Assembly (NCBI RefSeq): GCF_025127995.1
Contig: NZ_JAHLYP010000019.1
Location: 61,177 to 125,176, forward strand
Source of the DNA: Synechococcus sp. CS-1332
GTDB taxonomy: Bacteria; Cyanobacteriota; Cyanobacteriia; PCC-6307; Cyanobiaceae
Length of the DNA stretch: 64,000 nt
Direction: 5' to 3'
The notes under the pieces are model-generated. The model did not search any database. It was not told where the DNA came from and was given only the letters and a program-made list of their open reading frames with translations. The translations under genes were made by a program, and so were the position numbers. Of the stretch, positions 57,217-64,000 are shown piece after piece (positions within the stretch are counted from its first letter, which is position 1; each line of letters opens with the position of its first letter).

Positions 57217-59214
57217 ATGTCAGTACTCGTTGATGTCCAGAACATCGAAAAGGTCTTTCCCCTCAGTGGTGGTGGCCAGTACCTTGCCCTCAAGGGGATC
57301 GATCTGGAGATCCGAAAAGGGGAGTTCATCTCCCTGATCGGCCATTCCGGCTGCGGCAAGTCCACCCTGCTCAACATGATCGCCGGGCTGGATCTCCCCA
57401 CCGCCGGCACCGTGCTTCTCGAGGGGGAAACGGTGAAACGCCCCGGCCCCGACAAGATGGTCGTGTTCCAGAACTATTCGCTGTTGCCCTGGCTCACCGT
57501 GCGCCAGAACATCGCCCTCGCCGTCGACGAAGTGATGCCCGACCTGGAGAAGGCCCAACGGGATGCCGTGATCGAGGAACACCTGGAGATGGTGGGGCTG
57601 ACCCCTGCCGCCAGCAAGCTCCCCGCCCAGCTCTCGGGGGGCATGCGCCAACGGGTGTCCATCGCCCGCGCCCTGGCGATCAAGCCCAAGCTGCTCCTGC
57701 TCGATGAACCGTTCGGTGCCCTCGATGCCCTCACCCGGGGGAATCTGCAGGAGAAGCTGATGCAGATCTGCAACGAGCATGAGCTCACCGCCGTGATGGT
57801 CACCCACGACGTGGATGAGGCGGTGCTGCTTTCCGACCGGATCGTGATGCTCACCAACGGACCGGGTTCGAAGATCGGCGGCATCCTCGAGGTGGACATC
57901 CCCAGGCCCCGCGAAAGGCTCACGGTGGTGCACCACCCCAGCTACTACAGCCTGCGCTCGGAGATCATCTACTTCCTCAACCGTCAGAAGCGGGTGAAGC
58001 AGTGGCAGGCGCGCCCCCACAAGGTGCTGGCCCGCCACGGTCTGGAGAAGGTGAATCTCGACCTGGGCTTCATCCCCCTGGCCGCCTGCGCGCCGATGGC
58101 GGTGGCCGAGGCCAAGGGATTCTTCACCAAGCACGGCCTCGACGACGTGCATCTGGTGCGGGAGACCAGCTGGCGCGGCGTGGTCGACGGCCTGGTCGAC
58201 AACACTCTCGACGCCGCGATGATGCCCTCGGGGATGCCTACCTGGATGACGGCCGGTGGCCATGGTGGCCCGCCCCTTCCGATCGTGTCCGCCCTCACCA
58301 TCAGCCGTAACGGCAATGAGGTGACCCTCGCCAAACGGTTGGCGGAGCAGGGCGTCAGCACCGTGGAGGACTACCGCGCCTGGCTGAGCAGCCATGAACG
58401 GGAGCCGCACCGGATCGGCATCGTCCACCCCGCTTCGATGCACAACCTGCTGCTGCGCTACTGGCTGGCGGCCAACGGCATCGATCCGGACAAGGACGTG
58501 CACCTGCAGACCCTGCCGCCGGCCCAGATGCTCGCCGACCTCAAGGACGGCTCCATCGACGGCTACTGCATCGGCGAACCCTGGAACTTCCGGGCCGCCA
58601 GCAGCGGTCACGGCGTCCCGATCGTGGGGGATCTGGAGATCTGGTCGGGCCATCCCGGCAAGGTGCTCGGGGCCCGCGAAGACTGGGCCCAGGCCTATCC
58701 CAACACCCACATCGCCCTCACCAAGGCGCTGCTGGAGGCCTGCCGCTATTGCGCCGACCCTGCCCATTGGCAGGAGATGGGCGAGCTGCTCAGCGATCGG
58801 CGCTACCTGGGGATCAAGGCCGACCTGATCCGCTTCAGCGGCCAGCCGGGCGATTCCGGCTCCTTCGCCCCCCATGGCGAACCGCACCACCTGTTCTTCG
58901 GAGCGGGGTTGAACCGGCCCAGCCGCAGCGAGCACCTCTGGATCCTCACCCAGCTGGCCCGCTGGGCCGAGATCCCCTTCCCACGCAACTACGTGGAGAT
59001 CCTCGAGCGGGTCTGCAGCGTGGGGGTGTTCAGCACCGCCGCCCGGGAGCTGGGCCTGGAGGACGTGAGCTATCAGCGCAGCGGCATCGAACTGTTCGAC
59101 GGCCGCCCCTTCAACCCCGAGGACCCGATCGGCTACCTCAACGAGGTCTCCCTGCACCGTGATTTCAGCATCGCCGAAATCCCCATCGGCCAGCCCCGTG
59201 CCATCACCGCCTGA
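57217..59214 (+). CDS. nrtC: Nitrate-type ABC transporter, ATPase fused to substrate-binding domain
   Basis: 665 residues, ATG start. N-terminal ATPase: GHSGCGKSTLLNMIAGL, Q-loop VFQNYSLLPW, LSGGMRQRVSIARAL, LLLLDEPFGALDAL, H-loop MVTHDVDEAVLL. A linker (~250-285) leads to an NrtA-like domain (~285-660): LDLGFIPLAACAPMAVAEAK, RETSWRGVVDGLVDNTLDAA, RYWLAANGIDPDKDVHLQTL, YCIGEPWNFRAASS and PFNPEDPIGYLNEVSLHRDF. In NrtC/CmpC this cytosolic domain senses substrate and is needed for feedback inhibition. Its pocket (CIGEPW) is nearer to classic than that of the NrtA in this operon. Confidence 0.95.
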   Translation: MSVLVDVQNIEKVFPLSGGGQYLALKGIDLEIRKGEFISLIGHSGCGKSTLLNMIAGLDLPTAGTVLLEGETVKRPGPDKMVVFQNYSLLPWLTVRQNIALAVDEVMPDLEKAQRDAVIEEHLEMVGLTPAASKLPAQLSGGMRQRVSIARALAIKPKLLLLDEPFGALDALTRGNLQEKLMQICNEHELTAVMVTHDVDEAVLLSDRIVMLTNGPGSKIGGILEVDIPRPRERLTVVHHPSYYSLRSEIIYFLNRQKRVKQWQARPHKVLARHGLEKVNLDLGFIPLAACAPMAVAEAKGFFTKHGLDDVHLVRETSWRGVVDGLVDNTLDAAMMPSGMPTWMTAGGHGGPPLPIVSALTISRNGNEVTLAKRLAEQGVSTVEDYRAWLSSHEREPHRIGIVHPASMHNLLLRYWLAANGIDPDKDVHLQTLPPAQMLADLKDGSIDGYCIGEPWNFRAASSGHGVPIVGDLEIWSGHPGKVLGAREDWAQAYPNTHIALTKALLEACRYCADPAHWQEMGELLSDRRYLGIKADLIRFSGQPGDSGSFAPHGEPHHLFFGAGLNRPSRSEHLWILTQLARWAEIPFPRNYVEILERVCSVGVFSTAARELGLEDVSYQRSGIELFDGRPFNPEDPIGYLNEVSLHRDFSIAEIPIGQPRAITA

Positions 59215-59240
59215 TCCCTCCTCCGTTGCCCCTCTTCCCC

Positions 59241-60047
59241 ATGATCACCACTGCCCCCCAGCCCCTGCTGCGCTTCGAAGCCCTGGGCAAGGTCTACCCC
59301 ACCCCCACCGGCCCCTATCCGGTGCTGGAGAACGTCAACCTGCAGGTCGAGCAGGGGGAATTCATCTGCGTCATCGGCCATTCCGGCTGCGGCAAGTCCA
59401 CCTTGCTGAACATGGTCTCCGGTTTCGCCAGGCCCAGCTCCGGCCAGGTGTTGCTCAACGGCACACCGATCGAAAAACCCGGCCCCGATCGGATGGTCGT
59501 GTTCCAGGGGTACGCCCTGCTGCCCTGGATGACGGCCTACGAGAACGTGTACCTGGCGATCGACGAGGTGAAGCCCGACCTCTCCAGCCGCGAAAAGCGC
59601 GAGATCGCCGTGGAGCATCTGGCGATGGTGGGCCTGGAGAAGGCCATGGACAAGCGCATTCCCCAGCTCTCGGGTGGCATGAAGCAGCGGGTGGCGATCG
59701 CCCGGGCCCTGGCCATCCGCCCGGAGGTGCTGATCCTCGACGAGCCCTTCGGGGCCCTCGACGCGATCACCAAGGAGGAGCTCCAGGAGGAGCTGCTGCA
59801 GATCTGGAACACCCAGAAATGCACCGTGCTGATGATCACCCACGACATCGACGAGGCCCTGTTCCTCGCTGATCGGCTGGTGATGATGACCAACGGTCCG
59901 GCCGCCTCGATCGGCGAGGTCATGACCATCGACTTCCCCCGGCCCCGCAACCGGGAGGACATCATGGAGGATCCGAAGTACTACGAGCTGCGCAACACAG
60001 CCCTGGACTTCCTCTACAACCGCTTCGCCCACGACGACGTGGCATGA
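59241..60047 (+). CDS. nrtD: Nitrate-type ABC transporter, ATPase
   Basis: 268 residues from the ATG at 59241 (a TTG 15 bases upstream is less likely), 26 bases after nrtC. Walker A GHSGCGKSTLLNMVSGFARP, VFQGYALLPWM, LSGGMKQRVAIARALAIRP, ILDEPFGALDAITK, MITHDIDEALFLADRL. Forms the ATPase heterodimer with NrtC on NrtB. Closes the operon. Confidence 0.94.
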   Translation: MITTAPQPLLRFEALGKVYPTPTGPYPVLENVNLQVEQGEFICVIGHSGCGKSTLLNMVSGFARPSSGQVLLNGTPIEKPGPDRMVVFQGYALLPWMTAYENVYLAIDEVKPDLSSREKREIAVEHLAMVGLEKAMDKRIPQLSGGMKQRVAIARALAIRPEVLILDEPFGALDAITKEELQEELLQIWNTQKCTVLMITHDIDEALFLADRLVMMTNGPAASIGEVMTIDFPRPRNREDIMEDPKYYELRNTALDFLYNRFAHDDVA

Positions 60048-60114
60048 GGCCGATGGGGCGGGCCGGGGCCGTTCGTTTCTGCCAGGATGCGCCCCCGACA
60101 GCGGGGTTGCTCTC

Positions 60115-61653
60115 TTGACGCGAACATCTCCGTCCCGGATCCCGGTGACCCTCGCCCTGGCCGCCGCCATCGCCGTTCCCCTTCCGGCGCTGGCGCTCGA
60201 GCAGATCGAGCTGAAGTTGCCGCTGCTGGACACCAGCTTCACCATCCGGCTGGCCGAACTGCGCGATCCCCGCAGCCTGCTGGCCGGTGACAGCGACCTG
60301 GCCGAGCTCGACCAGGCCACCCAGGGTGCCATCGGGCAACGGATGGTGGAACTGTTCAACACCCCCCTGCCCCTGGAGGCCCTGGATGTGGCCCGCCAGG
60401 TGGTCCCCTCACCCCTGGCCCAGCAGGCGCTGCTGCTGCTCTCCTCCCTCGGGGGCGTCGACGGGCTACCGGCCGAAGTCTCCAGTGACACCCTGCTGCA
60501 GGTCCTCGACCGGGCCGCAGGCCGGGGGGCCCTGACGATGCTGGGGGTGCTCCAGGCCATCCCTGGCCACACAGCCACCGTGGATGTCGGCAAGGGCGTG
60601 TTCCTGCTCCAGCGGATGAACGCTCAGCTGCGGGCCGCCGCCCAGCTGCTGGAAGGGGAGACCCCGGCGACAGTGGATCCTGCCCTGGCCGGACCGGGTG
60701 CGCTTGCCGTGCGGCGGGACACCCTGAACCTGCCGGTGACCTACCGGCCCCTGCCCCTGGAGGTGGTGGTGATCCGTCCGTCCCAGCAGGCCTCCAGCCG
60801 GCTGGTGGCGATCTCCCACGGGCTCTGGGATGGGCCGGAGAGCTTCGAGGGCTGGGGCCGGCATCTGGCCAGCCACGGCTACACCGTGCTGCTGCCCCGC
60901 CATCCCGGCAGTGATCGGACCCAGCAGCAGGCCATGCTCTCCGGCAAGGTGCCCCCGCCCGGCCCGGCGGAGCTGCGCCTGCGGCCCCTCGACATCTCCG
61001 CCCTGATCGATGCGGCGGCGGCGGGGCAGCTGGGGCTGCCGCCCGGTGTGAACACCGGTTCGGTGGTGGTGGTGGGCCAGTCCTGGGGGGCCACCACCGC
61101 CCTCCAGCTGGCGGGCGCCCATCCCAGCTCCCAGCAACTGAAGAAGCGCTGCAACGATCTGCAGGACCCCCAGCGCAACCTCAGCTGGGTACTGCAGTGC
61201 AGCTTCCTCGACGCGATCGACCAGGCGGCCCTGGCGGACCCGCGGGTGAAGGCCGTGGTGGCGGTGAGTCCGCCGATGGCGCTCCTGTTCGATGCCGAGA
61301 CCTCCCCTGTGTTCCAGGGTCGGGTGCTGCTGGTGAGCGGCAGCCGCGACTGGGTGGTGCCCCCCGGCCCTGAGGCCATCGCACCGATGGCCCGCATCGC
61401 CCGCCAGGCCAAGGAGGGGCATCGCCTCGTACTGGCGGGCGGCGGCGATCACTTCAACATGGGCTCCACCTACGACCAGGGCGGAGGGCCCCTGCGGGGT
61501 CTGCTGCTGGGCTGGGTGAACGGAGCCTTCGCTGCGGGTCCAGGGGTCGCCCCGGGCGTTGGGGCCCCGGCCCTGTTGCCCCCGGATGGCTGGGGGGATG
61601 GGGTCCTGTCGCTCACCGACGTGAGCGGCCGGCTGCCGAGTTGGAACCCCTGA
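60115..61653 (+). CDS. Secreted alpha/beta hydrolase with N-terminal DUF1400 domain
   Basis: 512 residues, TTG start. Signal peptide TLALAAAIAVPLPALA; DUF1400 domain (~30-165) with LEQIELKLPLLDTSFTIRLA; hydrolase domain from ~220 (VISHGLWDGPESFEGWGRHL), nucleophile region VVVVGQSWGATTALQLAG (G-x-S-x-G), and histidine in GGGDHFNMGS. The cyanobacterial family is putatively lipase-like. A cysteine pair (KKRCNDL, VLQCSF) may form a disulfide. Followed by a DUF1400-only protein 58 bases later. Confidence 0.85.
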   Translation: MTRTSPSRIPVTLALAAAIAVPLPALALEQIELKLPLLDTSFTIRLAELRDPRSLLAGDSDLAELDQATQGAIGQRMVELFNTPLPLEALDVARQVVPSPLAQQALLLLSSLGGVDGLPAEVSSDTLLQVLDRAAGRGALTMLGVLQAIPGHTATVDVGKGVFLLQRMNAQLRAAAQLLEGETPATVDPALAGPGALAVRRDTLNLPVTYRPLPLEVVVIRPSQQASSRLVAISHGLWDGPESFEGWGRHLASHGYTVLLPRHPGSDRTQQQAMLSGKVPPPGPAELRLRPLDISALIDAAAAGQLGLPPGVNTGSVVVVGQSWGATTALQLAGAHPSSQQLKKRCNDLQDPQRNLSWVLQCSFLDAIDQAALADPRVKAVVAVSPPMALLFDAETSPVFQGRVLLVSGSRDWVVPPGPEAIAPMARIARQAKEGHRLVLAGGGDHFNMGSTYDQGGGPLRGLLLGWVNGAFAAGPGVAPGVGAPALLPPDGWGDGVLSLTDVSGRLPSWNP

Positions 61654-61711
61654 GCCGTCACGGCCCGCCGTCTGACCCACACTTGGCCCCCATGGTTCCA
61701 GCCCTTCCCTG

Positions 61712-62317
61712 ATGTCGCCTCGGCCCTGCCTGCCGCCATCGACCCGCGCCTGGGGCGGAGCCGGCCTCGCCGCCCTGCTGACCCTGGCGGCCCCGTCGGC
61801 CCGGGCGGCCGAGCAGGTGGTGTTCGTCAGCGGAGCCTTCCGCCGCTCGATCCCCGTCGCCGACCTGGAGCGGCTGGCCCGTACGGGGGAGGCCGTGGGC
61901 CTGCTGGGGGATGCCCTGCGTCTGGGCGGCCAGGACCCCGCGGACGTCGCCAAGCTGCTGAACCACCGGGTGACGTTGCCGCTGGTGCTGACCACGCGGC
62001 TGTTGAGCACCCGTTTCGGCGAAGACGCCCTTCAGAGGCTGTCCGCCATCCTCTACCCCCTCAGAGCGCCGAAGCTGGGGATGGTGGCCCTGCGTTCAGC
62101 GACGATTCTGGGAATTCAGACCGGCTCAGGCACGCTGTCGGCGGTGGGGTTCCTGCGGGCCTATCCCAACGATGATCTGGCGATCAACCTGCCGGCGCTG
62201 CAGTCGGCCCTGCAGGGGCTCAGCGGCATGGGCAACGTCGTCAAGGAGTTCCTCGAATCGGACCTGGGTTCCAACCTCGAGCGGGTGAAGCAGCCCGGGG
62301 TACCGGCCAAGCCCTGA
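61712..62317 (+). CDS. DUF1400 domain-only secreted protein
   Basis: 201 residues, ATG start. Signal peptide GLAALLTLAAPSARAA, then only the DUF1400 domain: EQVVFVSGAFRRSIPVADLE, LERLARTGEAVGLLGD, LNHRVTLPLVLTTRLL, RLSAILYPL. No hydrolase domain follows before the stop. Could be a regulator or a partner of the full-length neighbour, or derive from it by duplication and loss. Confidence 0.83.
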   Translation: MSPRPCLPPSTRAWGGAGLAALLTLAAPSARAAEQVVFVSGAFRRSIPVADLERLARTGEAVGLLGDALRLGGQDPADVAKLLNHRVTLPLVLTTRLLSTRFGEDALQRLSAILYPLRAPKLGMVALRSATILGIQTGSGTLSAVGFLRAYPNDDLAINLPALQSALQGLSGMGNVVKEFLESDLGSNLERVKQPGVPAKP

Positions 62318-62368
62318 AGCCGGACCAACTGGAACACCGATTTCATCGTTGACCAGCCCTGAAGCAGC

Positions 62369-62628
62369 TGCAAGTTTTTCTTCACCGCCAACGCCTCCGA
62401 CACCAACGCCGAATACCCGTGGAGGGGTTCATGCCGTTCACCGATGGGAGCAGCCTCCCGGTGATGACCCAAACCATGAATCCGCCGATCGGTACGGGCC
62501 GGATCTTCGGCACCTTCGCCGCCATTCCGGGCAAGGCGGCCAGCCAGATGAACATCAAGGTGGGCGCCGGCAACGACCCGGGCTCCCTGGGGGTCAGCTA
62601 CCGCATCTCGGTGCAGGGTGGCCGCTAA
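62369..62628 (+). pseudogene. Frameshifted remnant of an unknown gene
   Basis: A stretch reading CKFFFTANASDTNAEYPWRG (frame of 62369) seems to continue, in another frame from ~62428, as MPFTDGSSLPVMTQTMN, then IGTGRIFGTFAAIPGKAA and YRISVQGGR to the stop at 62628. A GTG or ATG start near 62419-62431 would give a ~65-69-residue protein by itself. The split and a stop just upstream (62360) suggest a decayed gene. Family not recognised. Confidence 0.38.
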
Positions 62629-63245
62629 GCCGCCAGTGCCATCAAGGCTTCGGATTCCGGCAGTGCCAGCCTCTTCAGGATCGCCACCAGGGCCCCCAGC
62701 TGGGGCCCCTCCAGGTGGAACAGACCCTGCTCGGCGCTGGCCTGGAAGCCACGGGTTGCCAGCACCTCGTGGATGGACTCACAGATCGCCCGGGCCTGGG
62801 ACTCGGACTCGACGGCACTCATCTGAACCGTCTCCGGCAGGCCGCCGGGAGCGACAGGGCTGTGGCTGATCTCCAGCCGGAACCAGCGCCGTCCATCGGG
62901 CATCGGTTGCGCCGTGAGATGCAGAAAGCGGTGGCAGGCGACCAGGCGTCGGTCGACCGCCCGTCCCAGCTGCAGCGCCAGGTCACCATCGTGTTCGTCA
63001 CCCAGGCCGATCTGGGCATGGAAGACAGCTTCAAGCCGCTGCTGCTCGGCATCGGAAGCTTCCCTCAGTCCGCGGGACACCTCGGAGCGGAGGTGCTCCT
63101 GCCAAGCATGGGCCACGAACACCGGCAGCAGGCTGAGGTCGTCTGCGTCGAAGGCCCGCAGGATGTTGCTCGGCAGGGTCGCCGGGCTGCCGTCGGGGGC
63201 GTGACGGAGCAACCATTCCTGCAGGGCCGTTGCCGGTGCCGCCAT
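62625..63245 (-). CDS. Hypothetical protein
   Basis: 206 residues, ATG start at 63245. Soluble, rich in Leu and Ala, with mixed helix and strand. Sections such as LPSNILRAFDADDLSLLPVF, LGDEHDGDLALQLGRAVDRR and RRWFRLEISHSPVAPGGLPE show no known motif. The codon use fits the genome. Its stop meets the convergent remnant at 62628 by 4 bases. Function unknown. Confidence 0.72.
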   Translation of the reverse strand: MAAPATALQEWLLRHAPDGSPATLPSNILRAFDADDLSLLPVFVAHAWQEHLRSEVSRGLREASDAEQQRLEAVFHAQIGLGDEHDGDLALQLGRAVDRRLVACHRFLHLTAQPMPDGRRWFRLEISHSPVAPGGLPETVQMSAVESESQARAICESIHEVLATRGFQASAEQGLFHLEGPQLGALVAILKRLALPESEALMALAA

Positions 63246-63283
63246 GACGTCAACCTTTTACTCAAGTTGTTTTAAGCCTAGCT

Positions 63284-63961
63284 TCATTCTGTGGCTTCGC
63301 CACATTCGAGACACCACAGGGCCAGGCCGCCACCGCGGCCCCGGGCCGCCAGCCAGCCCACGGACACCTCCGCCGATGGCGCAGGTTCGCCAGGAACTGG
63401 GCGCTGGGAAGCGATCAGGGCGAAGAACGGCCGACGCAACGGGTCAGGAGATGGCAGGGCGCGCTCGACCAACACCCTCCCGCCCAGCAGCAGCAGCAAG
63501 CGATCGAAGCTGAAGACCAGGAGGGGACGGCGGCCCTGCAGTTGGCCAACCCCTTCAAAACGAAGCTCCAGGGCGCCGAGGCGAACGCTGTTGACCAGCT
63601 GCAAGCCCCCAGCCCCTGTGCCTCCCTCGTCCGGCGCCAGCTGCAGGCGGGCCGCCAGACCCCGCAGCAGGGCCGCACCGATCGCCGCTGGCCGCAGGCT
63701 CCCCTTGCTCCAGATCCTCTCCAGTCGCCAGGAGCCGATCAGCGACGCCTGGCTCAGACCGCTGCCCTCCCGGCGACTACGTCGCTCACGCTCCAATAAC
63801 CACTGGGCCTCGGGGATCACGGCGGAAAGCCTCGGGTGGCAAGAGGCCAACGGTAGGGACGGCCAGCCGACCAGCGGCCTGCCGCTTCGCAATCTCCAGC
63901 TGCTATTGAGAATCGCTTGCAAAAGGGGCGGCGGCGCGTCTAGGTTGCGAGCAGTTCGCAA
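63284..63961 (-). CDS. Hypothetical protein
   Basis: 225 residues if the TTG at 63961 is the start; internal starts (such as a TTG at the LPLASCHP region) are as likely. Basic helical part (EAQWLLERERRSRREGS), then a beta-rich part with SLIGSWRLERIWSKGS, LQLVNSVRLGALELRFEGVG and LLVFSFDRLLLLLGGRVLVE. The second part resembles a lipocalin-like barrel (fibrillin or similar), but weakly. A C-terminal CLEC pair is visible. The N-terminal DNA overlaps possible promoter elements of the gene to the right. Confidence 0.58.
   Translation of the reverse strand: MRTARNLDAPPPLLQAILNSSWRLRSGRPLVGWPSLPLASCHPRLSAVIPEAQWLLERERRSRREGSGLSQASLIGSWRLERIWSKGSLRPAAIGAALLRGLAARLQLAPDEGGTGAGGLQLVNSVRLGALELRFEGVGQLQGRRPLLVFSFDRLLLLLGGRVLVERALPSPDPLRRPFFALIASQRPVPGEPAPSAEVSVGWLAARGRGGGLALWCLECGEATE
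63905..63922 (+). promoter_or_regulatory. Fur-box-like element
   Basis: ATTGAGAATCGCTTGCAA; the left half TGAGAAT is a typical Fur half-site, the right half (CTTGCAA) is loose, about 9 of 14 matches to the 7-1-7 consensus. Located 58-75 bases ahead of the ATG at 63980. Confidence 0.25.
63945..63961 (+). promoter_or_regulatory. Inverted repeat in the divergent promoter region
   Basis: TTGCGA-GCAGT-TCGCAA, perfect 6-bp arms. It covers the TTG proposed as start of the minus-strand gene. An operator for a dimeric repressor is a reasonable guess. Confidence 0.35.
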
Positions 63962-63979
63962 TAAGGGCGCTCCTCTCCG

Positions 63980-64000
63980 ATGCGCTACCGCTTCCTCCCC
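63980..64000 (+). CDS. Start of a gene cut by the window edge
   Basis: ATG followed by MRYRFLP in frame to the last base. Only seven codons are visible, so the product is unknown. The upstream inverted repeat and Fur-like string argue that a rightward promoter is here. Confidence 0.3.

Noticed and set aside
1..64000. HIP1 (GCGATCGC) enrichment as a cyanobacterial marker
   Set aside because: Only about four copies were spotted by eye, close to what the base composition gives; HIP1 is not enriched, which suits picocyanobacteria.

Overview
The window is about two-thirds G+C, gene-dense, and reads as a chromosomal segment of a unicellular alpha-cyanobacterium of the Cyanobium/Synechococcus type. 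Pointers are a CyanoP (PsbP-like) lipoprotein, an RRM/glycine-rich Rbp protein, a four-gene nrt-type ABC transporter whose third gene is an ATPase fused to a solute-binding domain, DUF1400 alpha/beta hydrolases, a Nif11-like peptide and many short cyanobacterial proteins. I saw no rRNA, tRNA, CRISPR array, prophage or intact insertion sequence.

Layout. 1-3.7 kb: 3' part of recB, overlapped by recD. 4-9.5 kb: a mannose-6-phosphate-isomerase-type cupin, a DeaD/DbpA-like RNA helicase, small proteins, an Rbp gene and an ABC exporter overlapping it. 9.5-17.6 kb: an LCP-family protein, a convergent MgtC protein, then a tightly packed five-gene envelope operon (two FUSC proteins, an OprB-like porin, a TolC protein, a divergent ClC channel). 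17.6-22.9 kb: a lower-G+C signalling block with a GAF-GGDEF protein whose signature is degenerate, a hybrid histidine kinase and an NMT1/SsuA-like lipoprotein. 22.9-39.9 kb: housekeeping and envelope genes, including an NHLM-like HlyD protein, an FAD oxidoreductase, CyanoP, recR, lipA, a sugar-kinase-like protein, an SNase-like nuclease, a P-type ATPase overlapped by a Nif11 peptide, an exported Mn-type superoxide dismutase, a lipase-like hydrolase, MarC, an acyltransferase and a DCC-family protein.

40.7-52.9 kb holds one gene for a protein of about 4,085 residues. In order it has an ExeM/NucH-type nuclease, a PhoX-like (DUF839) region, cadherin-like repeats, a phytase-esterase-like/choice-of-anchor region, a 5'-nucleotidase module and a PhoD phosphatase, ending in a DUF4114-like module. 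It looks like a one-polypeptide machine for extracellular nucleic-acid and phosphoester degradation. Strong hairpins follow it, then a Crp/Fnr-family regulator and what looks like a truncated PsiE (phosphate-starvation-inducible) gene. 54.8-60 kb: an nrtABCD-type operon with an extra 49-residue membrane protein between B and C. 60-64 kb: two DUF1400 proteins, a small frameshifted remnant, two unknown proteins, and the start of a further gene at the right edge.

The most unusual items are the giant multi-phosphatase, the small nrt-operon membrane protein, the FUSC-FUSC-OprB-TolC-ClC operon, the binding-protein/hybrid-kinase pair beside a catalytically degenerate GGDEF protein, the Nif11/P-type ATPase overlap, and a 12-base word found three times between genes.
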